From contig OY987273.1 in the NCBI GenBank assembly GCA_963920665.1, positions 7,380,501 to 7,444,500 on the forward strand: 64,000 bases of DNA, read 5' to 3'. This DNA comes from Straminergon stramineum (lineage: Eukaryota; Streptophyta; Bryopsida; Hypnales; Calliergonaceae). Shown piece after piece: positions 10,283 through 24,300 of this stretch (its first letter is position 1; each line of letters begins with the position of its first letter). A program made the position numbers and the translations under genes. The notes under the pieces were generated by a model that saw nothing but the letters and a program-made list of their open reading frames with translations, made no database searches and was not told the DNA's origin.

Positions 10283-13200
10283 TGAGGAGATGATTCAAGA
10301 GCTCATTGTAGGAGCTTCGAATCAGTACGAGTTGATGGTGAGGGGTCAACCTATAACTTGGATATAGGATGTTTGGGCAGTAGTCTATGGATTCTAAAAG
10401 AATGGATCTGGACTAACCTCCTGAGCAGATAAGTTTACGGCCGGAATCTTTAAGAGTCCAACCCATACAAAGAAGGGATATGCTATCAGTGACTGTAAGA
10501 TGAGAGGCATAGATAGGTGTTAGAATTTCTCATTCTAATCCTATATCCGAAAAAGCCTACTCGGGTTACAATCACAGTAGCCAACACCATCTTTGGGGCA
10601 ATGGAAAGTAGACTGGTGCATTGGAGAAGGTTATTTGTGGGTATAGTATCCAAGCTCGCTAACCATTTCGGAAAAACCAAGCTTAATCTCATCAGCCCTT
10701 ACCTGTTCCATCTCTACCACCAAGCATAATTTTTGAGTAGTAAAGAGATGATAGAATATAATAGTGGATCCGCTCTTTTGCAATATGGCCTCACGAGCAA
10801 AGTTGAGATAGATCAATTGATATCCAAAGACGAAGAATGGGAAGAGGAGTAGCCACTTGTTGAATGCCGAGAGAAGAGGAGGAAATCCACTAATCCGGCC
10901 TCACGAGGAAAGCTACCTATTCTAGAGAAGTAGACGGAAAGTATTTTGGCATTCTACAAGACCAGAATTGATTGGGTATTGCAAGCGGAAGATTACCACA
11001 ACAACTTAGCGAATCTCTTGATTGAAATTGCCAAAGAGCTTAATGTTGAGCCAAAGAATGTCCTGGATGAAGTGAAGTGACTATTGAATCTAGATGAGCT
11101 AAGATGGAAGGAGGAGCAGATCTAGAACCTAGAGAAGGAATGGGATAACCTCCAATCCCGGGTGAATTGGGCAAATGGAGAGCTTGCAGCATCAAAACAA
11201 AGGGAGAAGGAGGCTTTCCAGCTTGTCAAGAACTTCTCCATCTTGGTGGCAAGACAAGCAAAAGTCATCAATAAAGCCGCCTTCTTCTAGGACCAGTTAA
11301 TTCAAGAGGGGCATGTAACCGGATCGAAGGTAGTAACGATCTTGGTTGACTTTTCAACCCGGATGGAAACAGTGTTGAAGGAGATGCAACAATGGTTGGG
11401 TCACATTGATTTGGATCGAGTCATGGACTTCACATAGTTTTCGGAACTTCCTTTTGTTACGGGAGCTCCGGTTAAGCAAACTTCATCAGTTCCACCACAT
11501 CCACGATTAGAAGGGCTCAGGGATGCCCTTCGTCAATCTATGGAACCTTTCTCGAATCAGGTACGAAATGCCATACGGGGAAGCGGGAAGACAGTACTTG
11601 AATTGGAAAGGGAGCCTAGCGTACCAAGAGATGTGGTACCACTGGAAGTTTTTGCCTCACCAAGTATTCTAATTCCCCTATTAATTGTGAAGGATGCTTT
11701 TAAGACACTTGGATTATCAATCCAAAGCAATTTGATTGATTGGATGAGGGTCATGACTAATCCAACCCAGATCCATCCGAAAAGCTTTGAACGCATGTAG
11801 TAGCCCCCACAAAGGAAGGAAAGAATGACAATTATATTGGATGAGACCTCCTCAACAAAAGAAGAAGAAGAGCTCTAAATCATGGAGAAGTTGGACGAAG
11901 AGGAGTATGAGAGCGGAATGAAGATGAAATCAAAAGACAAGGAAGATTCGCTGCTAGTGACGCGTAAGATTCAATCCCAAGCAACGGTCAAGATAACTTT
12001 GGTGAAGGCACCCAACATGGCACCAACGAGTCAAGGCGGGAGCAATCCGAAGAAGGCGAGGAAGGCAAAGTAGTTGGTTGATTTCAATAGGTCAGGATTT
12101 GAATTTTAGTTTCGGAACAGGTTTCCAAGCATAGGCGCGGGTTTCGGATTTTTAGGATCGACTTGTACTTTCCAGATTTCTTAGGAGGTCATTGAGTGGC
12201 CACCCTAATTTCAAGGTGGCCTTTTGCCTTTTGGGTTTGGTTTTTCAGGATGGGCAAGTTTGTTGCCCACCCATTCCATCCTAGCGCTTTTAGTTGTTAT
12301 TTTGTTCTCTTTTCTTTAATTTGAGCCACCAAGTGGCTTTTGGGATTCAATTGTGTGCACAAAGTTTTGTTGTTTGTTTGCGTGAGTGTTGAGGTGTAAG
12401 GAGTGAAAAAAGAGGAATCCAAATCTTAGGTGATTGGATCAGATTGGGAGGGAAGGTTTGTGACGTAGTGTTTAGGCTTGTGAATGAGGACTTGAGCGCA
12501 GTGCCTTTAAATGACCGGGACGGTAATCCGATAAAGAGTGGTGTAGATGTGAGTCTAGAATCCAATATAATTCCATGTTGAGATAAGCGACCGCCAGAGG
12601 AAAAAACCTGCTCACCCAGAAGGTCTGCCAACCATAGGATCAGTTTAGTAAATGGCAAACAATCCCTTATCGGTTCCAGGTGTCTTTGATTTGTCGTTGT
12701 AGTGAAAGAGGCTAAAAATGGCCCTAAGTGACTTGCTTTCTGGATTGGCCAGCTAGAAAGCTATGAGGGTATTTTTGTGTCTAAATCTATTGCAACCCCT
12801 AGTTATGAGAGTTTGTATAGTTAGAGGGAGAAGGGAGTGTGAGGAATATGAGTGGTGAGTCCCTATCCCTCTACAAGATCAAAAGTGGACCCTCTGTAGG
12901 TAAAATAGAGGAATAGAAAACCAATGTTTTGGAAAAGACATATTCGAAATCCAGAAGAGCTAGATCTGGATTGGATTCCAAGTTGATAGAACTCTTGGAA
13001 AAGAGAGTAAGGAGTTGGATAGAGTGAGGAAGCAAAAAATCCGGATAACCTTACCTTGTAGCAACATACTAGAGTCCCTTGGGATGATATTTCAAGTCAT
13101 TTTACAACATTCTGGTGTTGTAAGGGTACTTATGCCTAAACCGTGCATCTAACAAGTTCTATGCTTGAAAGTTGAATTGTGGTACATGTGTTGTTGGAAA

Positions 13201-14074
13201 GCTTGAATCTTGTCCCTTGGAAACAAATACATGAAATTTTTATTACAACAAACTTTACTAGACACCAAATTGATAGACTCTTGATTGAGGAGATCCTTCA
13301 TTTTGATGCATGTTTTGTGAGGCGGATTTTGAATGGTACTTGTATATGGTCAACTAGACTTCAAGGAAGATGGGTTCACACGAATTACTTGGAGTCATTG
13401 GAATTATCCTTGACCGCATAGTCATGTAGACTTGCCCCCTGATAATAGACAAGCTTAATAGACTAGGCTACTAAAGTGCGCACCCACTCTTGGGGGATAT
13501 TTGCTTCAGAATGAATTTTTGAAATGTGCATTGCCACATGAGTGTCCATAGATAACCATCGGCACCAAGCATAAGATCTGAATTCATACTGTGGCAAATA
13601 CCTTCACCAACGAGAGTACCCACATTGTTTTATAGAATAACAACACTTGTATTCCAGCATCGTCTTGAAATCCTTCATACTCTGGATTGTCAACATACAT
13701 TTCATCTTGACCTTGTACATCATCATAAAACCAAACAACACTATCGAAGGAGAAGACTGTGGAACTCATTTTACTACCACATGAGGGCAATTTGGTAGTC
13801 TATTATACATGAATGCTCTCAATGTGCAAGTTTAGTATAAGGTATTCAACTTGATTGAATTATATTGAGTCAACCTAAACATTAGAACATTACAAACTAT
13901 CTATCCAAAAATTACTCTTAAATATCGATGCCTAAAAACTTTTGCAAATACAATAATGTTTCCAAGAACAATGATAATGGATCTTAAGTCTGTTGAAAAT
14001 AACATGGAGTCGTATACCATCAAAAAAGGGAGCATTCACTTAGCTTAACAAGTAGAATATTGTTTAAATGACTT

Positions 14075-14686
14075 GTTTAGGTCAACTCGACCTAAATACT
14101 AAGAATTTTGTATAATGCATCGTAGACAAAATCTATGAGTATTTTATGATGCGTTAATAGAAAACCAAAGTGTACATATTCAAAAATATCAATTGGAAAT
14201 GAAAAAGTGATTATCCAATACTTCAATTAACATTAACATCTTTGAAACAATTGTAATAAAGATTATTAATTTCATTAGATCTCAAAACTCCATGTTATCT
14301 ACCATGTTAGGTCAACTTGACCTAAATAGCATTTGCAACTCTAAAGTCTTCTACAATGACATTAAACTTCCTTCATTTATATCATAATAAATTCTGTTCA
14401 TCTCACTACTTATCAGAAACTAGTAAACCTATTCATTAAGGATTAACAAATTTCCAATTTAGGTCATGTCGACCTAAAGTATTTTTCAAAACGTTAGTCT
14501 CTTACTGACAAATAAATAGTTTATTTATAGAAAACTATAAAGGCATCCTTTATATTTATGCAACTTCAACATCTTACAATACTTACTAGCAGAGGTATTA
14601 TCTTTGAACTTTAGGTCAACTCAACCTAAACAAGTATCTATATTGTCACATTCTTTATCTTTTTAGTTCGGTCGACTCGAGCAAAA
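14075..14686. repeat. Array of five TTTAGGTCRACTYGACCTAAA palindromes
   Basis: Near-palindromic ~20-bp motifs at about 14075, 14306, 14458, 14610 and 14661, spaced 50-230 bp. They lie just upstream (gene sense, minus strand) of the DUF7869-like pseudogene, where the better copy has a putative intron with a similar array (60683-61538). Their function is unknown. Confidence 0.7.
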
Positions 14687-14689
14687 TAT

Positions 14690-17600
14690 CTTTGGAATTT
14701 CAAGAATTCAGAGCTTTAGTAAACATCAACTATGTTATTTTAGGTTTCACAGCAACTTAATTGGACTTCATGATGTTTGACCTATGCAAGGCACAAGTGA
14801 TATGGTCTAAACAATGTCATGCACTATGTCTTACAGCAAAACATGATCAATGTTGATCACATAAGAATTCGTAAGAAAAATGATGAGAGCAAGACTTGTA
14901 CTTGCTAATGCGTGAGTCCTAAACGAAAACTGGATGAAAATTTTTCATGTGGCTACAGATTTCTACATGACGTATCCAAAATCCATATTACTTGTATGAA
15001 CTATAATACAAATGTTGTGGATGCTATGAACTATCTTCAATTTCTGACAAGCAAAAAACAACAATTCTGAAAGGAATGCATAACACACAAAAATTGACTG
15101 GAGCACTGCATAGGAGAGTTCTCCATGCACTTCAAAAAACATGAAAAAAGAATCTATGCAACCAACTATTGGCAGAAGTCGATCAATTCTTGATAGGAGT
15201 GGAGACAGCCACAAGTACAATATTGGCGTTTGAATTCGAAGATGTCAACCTCACAACCGAGGTTCATCATCAAATTTGCATGTGATGCCTTCATTGTTCA
15301 TGAGGAAGGCAACAAGAGAGGTAGGTGGCTTCTGGAATGCCGCCGTTGTCTTTTTGGACATAAATCTTTTTTTGAAGGGAAGATGGTGAGTAGGAGCAAG
15401 CAAAGTAGAATGATTTGCGCAAAGGTTGTGGTCCCTACCCAGAGCAAGAAATAAATGTTGGTTGAGCATGTCATTAGAGGTCTACAATACATTCTTTTGG
15501 GGAGAGGTTCGTATTGGGAGAATTTTTTTCAAGGTCCATTTTTAAGCATCGACACGTTATCTTTATTCTCATTCAAATTTATTGTCTCCAAAAAGGGGGA
15601 AGCTTTACTAGTTTATATCAATGATTCTGTAGTATCCCAAAGTCAACAACTTCATTACAATATAGAGTGCCATTAAGACATTCTAATGAATTACATAGGA
15701 AAAAGTGTTCTTTTTTTTTTAATGCTACAAATGGGAAAGCCCATAGCATTCAGAACACAATGATTTTCCTTTTTCCTTTGGACTTCCTACTTATAATAAT
15801 TACAATATGAAGTCATCAATTTCCTTAAGCACTAAATGCCAATGGTACCAAATTTTGGTGTCACCAATACTTTGAAGTGAACTAAAACCTAACAAATTTG
15901 CTTTTATTAATAGTTTGTATTTTGGAAAGATTCTTTTTGAAGTTTAGTTTCAACATAAGGCACCCAATTTTGAAAATAATTGATTATGATTTTTCTATTT
16001 AAAATAATTTTCAAGGGTTTCCATTGCAATGTTGACTTCCATAGTGTTGAGGGCTCTTGGGAATGAACTTCAAGTACAATAGATCTTGTAGAAAAAAACA
16101 CTTTGGAAATTAATTTAAAAAATTGTGCAATACATTTGGCTGAGTTATAAATTGGTTGGAGTCATATATGTTAGACCATGTAACCTCATATCTTTGGTGA
16201 CTAAGTTTTTAGATTTCGCATACCAAAAGTGGATTAGAAGTCATCAAATCACTTCTCTAGTTTTAACACCCTCATCATCAAACATTATAGGATTTTAATC
16301 CACAAATGAAACTCATGTGTTTTAGTTTCGTATATGATCTTGAACATATCTATTTCAAATTTATGTAGTTACAATTCCCCCCAAATGATAGAATACATCA
16401 AAATGTTGTCTTTTGTTCAATTTAAAAGAAACTCGCTAAAGCTAAAAAAAGACCTTAGGCAGTTAGGGGTTGAAATTATACATTCCATGAGATTAACTAT
16501 TCATTTTTTGCCGTAAGATTGCAGTATAAGGTTTAGGGCATTGGTTCTGCAATACATATAGCATTGTTTAGAATTCACGTTCTAGAATATAAGGTTCAAG
16601 GTTTAGAGTTCAAAGATTTTTTTGAGATTAAAACTTGGGTTTTCTTGCTTCAATATGAGGTCACCATGCATTTGGAACAAAAAAAACTTGTCCGTAACTC
16701 TTACAATACCCACACTCAAAATTTTTTGGCAATTCATATGGGAAGAGGCCCAAAAATTTAGATAGAAGTTATTAATGTTAATGATGCATGCTATGTACGA
16801 CCTAAGTATTAGTGGGTGCACTCTTGTTGAATTTAAGGACTCTATGCATTGAAATCACAGGGCGTTCCATACTTTCAAAATACCAACACTAAAAATTTTA
16901 ATGTTGAAAGAATATGAAACATTTTAGTAAAATAATAAATAATTCAATTTACAAGTGGGGTAAAAAAGAATGAATGGCCCCTATTGGTGTTAAATACTAG
17001 GCCTTAATGAATCTCCATTCACAGTCATGAAAAGTAGTGGTGTAGGAAAAAAATACCTACAAGTACTAAATTGCTCTGAAATGTAGAATGCACAACCATG
17101 TTATAGAAATAGAGCTTCTAAAATATAATGATTTTATTTTTAGAAACAAAATAAGTTTTAAAAAAAGAAAACATATTTCATGATTTTTTTCATAAATTGT
17201 ATAGAATACATTGACTAATATAGTTATATAATTCTTTGTGTTTAGTAATGGATGTTTGAATGGGGCTTGACTTTAAGTTTCCACTACCTTGTATAGTGTA
17301 CTTGTAACTAATCATTTTATAAGAGTGATTTTTTTTTTAAACTTTCATCCTACATAAGTAATTGAAGAGTTTGAATTCAATTATATGAAAATTAATGACT
17401 TTTCCAATACAAGAAAGAAAAAGTTATGTACTATGGAGGCCTTCACAAAAGTTACAAAGCATTTGATGACATTCTCATTTTTTATCAATCAACCACAGCA
17501 ACAATTATTGGTTTTCTCCACATTTTTTGGCTTAGTTGAAACTACTTTGAATTAGTACATAGATTTTTCTCATTTTCCCTTTCATTTATAGGATGTTTAT

Positions 17601-20390
17601 GGGGACTAATTTTTATAGGTGGGTAAAGGGAACTCTTAATTTTTTATTGTTGTTGTCATCATTTAAATTAAGGAAGAGCAACATTCATTTGAAACTATTT
17701 AAATTTTAGAGTGGAAAATATTTCCAAACTATACTTATTTTTGTTCCTTTTCCTTTTTCATTCACTTCATGACTTTGAGAATTAATTGTTAATGTTTCTA
17801 AAAGTAAAGCACCATTTCATTTTTATATGTGGTCATATATTTTAAATTCTATCATTTCCGAGAGTTTGTACATGTAACTCATGATTACTTACATTTCATT
17901 ATTGTGCTACAACAATGAAATGATATTACTCATGTTTTCATCTATTGAGGCTACTAAATGAATCATTCAATCATTTGCAAGTATGTGCTCAAGCAATGGG
18001 GCAATGAAAGAAGTACTTTCAAGGGTAGTCATGCTTCAAAGCATGCATTCATTGGTATCATATTAGGCATTTAGTTGGGCATTATGACTTCATGAGACAT
18101 TGAAAGCATTTTAAAAAATGAGCTACCTTTTTTGTACAATCCAAAATTGGAAAAAATTGACTACATTTGCAATTAGCAACTTCATAGCTATTTTTTGCCT
18201 TGCATTTGGGATGGTACTATATATCTTTTGATAGTTTGGGTCTCTAAAATACAACTTGTTTCCTTTTTCTATATGTAACTAAGCCCATAAAAAATTGCAG
18301 AAGCTCGGGATGTAGGGATTCTATAGACATATAATTTGGGCTCTAGAATCTAGACTCTTCTACCTTAAACCAAAAGAAAATATATTGTTGTATTTAATGG
18401 TAGAAATTCATGAAATGCTAACTGTAAGAACTTGTTATTAGTTCAAGTATTAGCTATGACATGTATAAAGAGGATTGAAAGACTTTGAAGCAATTTTACC
18501 ATTTTAATATGTAGCATTTCAAAACATTAAAATCTCCCAATCTATAAATAATATTGATTTGTTCTAGAGTTGTATATGATCTCTAACATTGTGTAGGGTT
18601 TTGGAGAATTTAATTATGAACCCGTTTCATATAAAGTCAAAGAATTGTTATTTAAATGAATAGAAAAAAATATGAAAAAATTGTTTAATTTTTATTACTT
18701 AAAATTCATGTTAACATGAAACCCATGGAAGCATTTCATTCATTTAAATCATCAATCAAAAATAAAATCCAACACTGGATGTACTTTAGATGAAAATGAA
18801 AAAAATTATTATTTAGTATAACATGAATGTCGAAGTTCTACACAATGGAGCAAAATTTCAAGTATACATAGTGTGCCAAAATTTTTGAACATATACAAGG
18901 AATTCTATATAAAATTTAATGTGTAGATGTTTCTATTTCTAAAACCTAGATACCTTAAATACAATCATAAATTTGGATTTAATATGTACAACACATGGCT
19001 ACGCAATATCCCTAATTCTTTGTCATAGTAGATCCTTTATGAATTAGGGATTGGGCAAAATCTTGTACGAACCCATCCTTTTGAATGAGACAAAAATCTT
19101 GATTTCATTTATTTAATGAATTCAAGGATTAATTACTCAACTTCGCTAAAGTACAACTAAGTTTTATTTCTGTATGTCATAATGAATTCCTAATAATTTA
19201 GGGTCATAGCTTCAAAGCCCCTTCAACATTTTGAACTCATATCTTATTTTTTAGGACTTAGTTTCAAGTGTATTGCCAAACAATTATGATTGACGTACAT
19301 ATTTAAAGAGGCTAGAATATGGTGCTTGATTTTTATGCCTATTGTCCTAGAAACCTAAACAAGAGTGCGTCAAAATTTATGTAGTTTAACATAAGAATAA
19401 AGAAATTGAATACATTCATAAATCCAAATGAATGAAGCAAAAATTATGAATTATGAATTAGACTTTTATAAAGAGAACCTACAATTTGATTTCCTTTTGG
19501 ATTCTTTTTTTGAATGACTCCAAATTCTTTTTGTGGTACTACAAGTTACTATTAATTGGATCTAAAACCCTTTAACCAACTTTCTTTGTCTATTAACCCT
19601 CCTAAACCATAAACCAAATACAATGGTGTATATTTATAAAATTGAAAGCAATTTCCTCATATTCTATTGACTATGAACATTAGAAATAAAACTTTTTGAG
19701 GAAAAATGCCCCCTAGCATAGCTTACATACCCCTCTTTGCTAAGGTTTTCTTCATAAGAAAGTACAAAGAGAATGTAAGGATTGCATGTCTTGGGCTATA
19801 AATTTTGTACCTTCTTTACAATTTGAAGATCTTGGTCATTTTGTATAAGTACAATTCAATGTATTAGGGTCTACGAAAAAGTTAATTTTCATAATCTGAA
19901 AATATTAGGCAAATGAATAAAGTCTGAACTACCTTCTATACAAACATCTTTAGATATCATCCAAATATTACATGAGCATTTAATAAACGCTTTGATGCTT
20001 CACAAAATTGAGAAGAAAAAATAAATATGATTTTGTGATGCATGGTTTGTACAATGTCACCATGTTTAACAAAAACAAAAACTAATATATAGCCGCACTT
20101 TGGTAGCCAATCCATCTTTTGATCTCCCCCTATTCTAGTGATATAGATTATTGTCCTTCCAATTAGTTGGAGATGAATAGTGATTAATTATGGCACAAAT
20201 TCCAGTGCAATTGTGGCACATTAGGATTGGCGACAACACTCCCAACATTACAAGTAGTCTTTTTTTGGTTGATTTTGGAGCTAGTCCATGGTTGGAAATA
20301 GGAAGGGTTATATGACCAGAATAGGTCGCAAAAAATCTTCAATGAAAAAATTCATAGTAATTTTGTTTTGAAAACTTCCTCTACTCTTGT
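14690..20390. other. AT-rich DNA, no gene recognised
   Basis: Only short, compositionally biased open frames in both strands, none with recognisable motifs; the longest around 15.2-15.7 kb (up to 85 codons) have no support. I see no terminal repeats, tandem arrays or RNA genes. Probably very old transposon remains. Confidence 0.5.
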
Positions 20391-20395
20391 AAACA

Positions 20396-20565
20396 GGGTA
20401 AGAGAATTGTAGGTACTTGGATGGTATGACGAACGTAGGGTATTGGTAGGTATGAGGAGGGTATCGAAAGTACCAAAGGGCTATTGACAGAATATAGGGT
20501 AGGTATTGGGAGGGTATCAAGCAGGTAATGGGTAGGTATGGCGGGTACTGGAAGGGGTTGGAATG
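20396..20565 (+). repeat. Minisatellite built on GGGTAnnGGnAGGTAT
   Basis: About eight degenerate units of 17-25 bp such as GGTATTGGTAGGTATGAG, GGTATTGGGAGGGTATC and GGTAATGGGTAGGTATG. It directly precedes a TTAGGGTTTAGG stretch. Confidence 0.65.
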
Positions 20566-21341
20566 GTGGCGTTAGGGTTTAGGTTTTCTCTCTCCTAAGT
20601 CACTCCTTGGCCTGTTGTTTGATTTCATTTTTTCTTTTTCTTTTTAATCCTAATTTCGTATTTTGTTTTGCTCTACTGCTATGGCATGATAGTGATTGTG
20701 CATTCAGTGTACATTTGAGTGACAACCATTCTTTGTCTTAGGAGATTTTTGCTAAGCAATGATTTCGTCGTGTTTTAAATCTCTTGAATTCTGGTTATTG
20801 ACCAAGTTCTGTGATTGGAGGACAAGATCACTTTGGTTTTTTCAAATTCCTCCAAAGCTATTGAGATTGATTCATTTCTTAGAGGAGTTGTAATTGCGCC
20901 GAAAATTAACAGCAACTTGTGGCGGTGGAGGATATTTCGTGGAGGAGGAGGATCTTTAGTGTTGGAGGACAAGCTGTTGGTACTATTTCGTTGTTAGAAA
21001 AGAAGTTGTATACTCTACTAAAGAGGAAGAAGAGGAGCCAAGAGGTATTTTGCATTATGTTTAGGATATTTGATTTTGCATTGCTTATTTGTTTGAAATG
21101 ATTATGAGGCTTATTCTTGTGTTTTTCTTGATTTTTCTTGATTATAGATTTTTTTTATTAGTAATGTGAGCAGGTTGTTGGGAATCCTTGCCATTGTAGT
21201 TCGAATGAAATGGAATTGGTGATGGTCTTCATCATATACACTAATTGAACTTTGAAGGTCATATTTTGCCTTCATTTCCTTTCAATTGTTGTTAATAGGG
21301 ATTCTGCTTTGCTTTAGTATTTGACGTTTCAAACATGGAGG
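20566..21341 (+). other. Possible 5' fragment of a low-copy gene
   Basis: The composition is less repeat-like than the surroundings: TTAGGGTTTAGG, then a pyrimidine-rich stretch (TCTCTCTCC, then TTTTTCTTTTTC) as in plant 5' leaders, then a 60-codon open frame at 20815-20997 with a Gly-rich stretch, and an AAGAG|GTATTT donor-like site near 21047. The copy 3 family A element starts 300 bp downstream. No product is recognised and the frame may be fortuitous. Confidence 0.2.
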
Positions 21342-24300
21342 TGTCACGAGACATAATCTCGGAATCCACTGGGTTAGTATAAAATAGTTTTATAATAGTA
21401 TGGAATTTTTTGAAAATTCCAATAGGGAAACAAAATTAGAATCCTTTTAGCCTAAACATTGCATTAAGGCAAAGAGGATGATCCACGTGTTCTGAAAAGG
21501 GATCCAGGACAAATCTGGATCCCGAAAACCCGGATAGAGACAACCTACGGTCTAGAATTCCGGTCTAGGAATCTAGAAAACCGTTATGGGTAGACGTTCT
21601 GCTTCTAGAACACTCGATAGGATGATGGGTACTTAACCCCCGCCACTCCCATTTCTCCTCCCTCTTTCTTCCGTAGTGGTTTTGTGCTCGTATAGTTGAA
21701 TGAAAGAGTGGTGAGTTAGTGATCATTTTAGTAGTTCAATTAGTTCCGGTTTACAATGGCGGAGGGAGATATCTGTAAGCCATTAGTTACAGCACGGATG
21801 GTCTGTCCAACCATTCCGGAAAGGTTGAGGGACGGGTCACAGTTAGAAGACGACCTGAGCACAATAGGGTGTGTTGGTCTGTTTCTTAGGCCATGGATTG
21901 TAAAGAATGATCGGATGATTCCAGAGCTCATCATAGGAGCTCCGAATCAATATGAGTTGATAGTGAGGGGGCGACCTGGAACTTGGACAGATGAGGTTTG
22001 GACAAAGGTATACGGATTCCCCAGGAAGGGATCTAGATTAGCCTCTTGAACGGATAAGTTCGCGGTAGGGAAGTTCAAGAATGTAGACCATTCTAAGGAG
22101 GGGTATGCCATCAGTGATTGTCTAGATGGGAGGCAGAAGCAGGTCTGAGAGTTCCTTATTCCAATATTGTATCCGAAAAAGTCTACCCGGATTACTATTA
22201 CGATAGCCAACACCATATCTGGTGTAATGGAGTGTAGACCGGTCAACTAGGGCAAAGTCATTGAAGTAGTAGTCTCTAAAGCTTGCCGCTAATGTCAGAA
22301 AGGCTAAGACCAGCCCAATCGGTCCTTACTTGTTCTACCTCTACTACTATGCGGAACTTTTGAGTGACGTAGAAATGGTAAAGTACAACACCGGATCCAC
22401 AATCCTGCATTATGGCCTGGCGGACAAAGTGGAGGTAAAGGAACCAGCATTCGAAGAAGAGGAAGAGTTGGAAGAGGAGGAGCAGCTCATAGATCAGAGA
22501 CGAAGGAAATCTATTGATCCAGCTTTAGGAGGGAAACTCCATGTTTACGAGAAGGTTCCAAAGAAGCCAGAGGAAGACATTTCTGGGTTCTTCAAAACCG
22601 GATTCGATTGGGTGCTCTAAGTATAGGAGTACCACGAGACCTTGGCAGACCTTCTCAAAAGGATCAACAAGGAATTGAAGGTCGAGCCAAAGGATATACT
22701 TGACGTTGTGAAGAAACTTCCGAATCCGGAAGAGTTGGGACGGAAGGAGAAGCAGATCGAGAATCTAGAGAAGGAAAAGACTAACTTCAAGCTAGGTTGG
22801 GTTGGGTGGAAGGAGAATTAGCCACAGCGAAGATGAGGAAGAAGGAAGCTCTGCAGCTTGTCAAGAACCTATCTGGTCTGGTGGATAGACCTGCGGAGCT
22901 CGCCGTGAAGGCCTCCCTTGTCCAGAATCAGCTAATAGAGGAAGGACATTTCACCGGGTCTAAGGTAGTCCGGATTCTGGTCAACTTCTCATCAAGGATG
23001 GATTCTGTGCTGAAGGGAATGCGCCAGTTATTGGGGCAGATTGAACCAGACCATGTCATGGATTTTTCCCACTTTTCGGAAATCCACTTTGACACAGAAA
23101 CTCCGGTGAAGTTAACAACATCGTTGCCACTTCTGTCAAGACTGGAAGTTTCAAGGGAGACTCTCCTACATTCAATGGAGCCCTTCTCAACTCAGCTAGA
23201 GAAGACCATCCGGGGGAGTGTGAAGACAGCTCGGGAGCTAGCCAAGCAGCCTAACGCAGCACAAGAACTAGCGCCACCGGAAGTTATCGTCTCGCCACTG
23301 ATTCCAACGATCCATGTTCCTGAAAAGGAAACTCTTTAGACACCTAGGTAACTTATCTAGAGTGACCTGGCAGACCAGATTAGAGGACTAAAGAATCCGG
23401 CCTGAACTCATTCAGAAAGCTTCGAGCACATGCAACAGCCTCAACCAACATAAGAGGAGACCACCATTATTCTAGATGAAACCTCTCCAAGAGAAGAAGA
23501 CGAGAGGAAGGTCACTCAAATTGAGAAATCTGAGGAAGAGGAGTACCAAACTGAATCAGAGGAGGAAGAAGAGGAAGAAGACATGGAAGAGGAAGACTCA
23601 CCTCTAGAAATCCGGATGATCCAAACCCAAGCAGCAATGAGGACGACTCCAGTGAAGGCAACTCCAAAAGCGACTCCGAGGGCATCCATCTAGGCACCAT
23701 CGAGTCAAGGGGGGAGTAGTCAGAAGAAGGCGCGATAGGCAAAGTAGTTAGGTTCTTAGTTTGTTAGGATTTGAATTTTGAATCTCATCTAGGTTTCCAG
23801 GTGGGGGCCCGAGTTTCGGATTTGTAGGATCTAACTTTCCGAGTTTCTTGGGAAGTCTATGATTGGTCACTTGGATTTCCGGGTGGCTTTTTGGCTTTGG
23901 GGTTTTGAGTTTTAAAGGGAGGGCAGGTCTATTGTCCTTTCATTCCATCCTAGTGCGTATAGTAGGTACCTTGTCATCCTTTCTTTGATCTGAGCCACCA
24001 AGTAGACATTCAGAAATTGATCTATCATATATTCATCTTTCTTGTGTTTGTTTGTGAGAGCGTTGAAGTGTAAGAGAGAGGAGGAAAGGAGGAATCTGAA
24101 TCTAAGGTGACTAGATCTGATTTGGGAGGGAACGTTTGTAACGTAGTTTAGGCTTGTGAATACGGTCTTGTGTGAGGTGCCTTTAAAACACTAGAATGGA
24201 AATCCGGCAAGGAATGGCATGGGTGTGAGTCTAGAATACCAAGGAGGGTTTCGTGCGGAAATAAGCAACCACCAGCCAAAAATCCCCATCCTACTCTCCG

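Larger units (their letters stand above)
5127..12073 (+). pseudogene. Family A ORF, copy 2 (interrupted)
   Basis: ATGGCGGAAGGTAG at 5127 matches the family A start at 21756 and 53991, and the C-terminal KARKAK then TAG end at 12073 matches theirs. The CACTA insertion at 5282-10282 splits it after about 50 codons. The downstream part carries in-frame stops and frameshifts, with longer open pieces at 11540-11800 and 11882-12073. Composition follows the family: a moderately conserved N-terminal region, an acidic Glu/Lys-rich middle, and a basic tail. Product unrecognised; see the copy at 21756 for the fuller description. Confidence 0.65.
4688..13154 (+). mobile_element. Family A element, copy 2 (contains CACTA insertion)
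   Basis: Starts TGTTGGAAGATAG and ends CTAACA. Without the 5,001-bp insert and its 3-bp duplication it is about 3.46 kb, like the other full copies. It interrupts the DUF7869-like pseudogene. A 5-bp target duplication is not clear here (CACTT versus AGTTC), consistent with age. The 3' end carries the family's shared segment GGTGTTGTAAGGGTACTTA. Confidence 0.8.
3430..13810 (-). pseudogene. DUF7869-like transposon gene, copy 2, split by a nested insertion
   Basis: Minus-strand sequence at 3430-4687 matches the middle of the better copy at 57.8-60.7 kb (for example MAKLLRELQQALKSS versus MAKLLRDLEEPPKSS), and 13155-13810 matches its N-terminal part. The two parts are adjacent in the better copy; here a family A element (4688-13154) sits between them. 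A 253-bp MITE (4016-4268) interrupts the coding part again. The C-terminal half, including the DNAT/GHTHDDID region, is missing: similarity fades near 3430. Frameshifts and stops are frequent, so it is dead. A TGA upstream of LIAGV is shared with the better copy, whereas the second stop there is CAA here. Confidence 0.75.
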
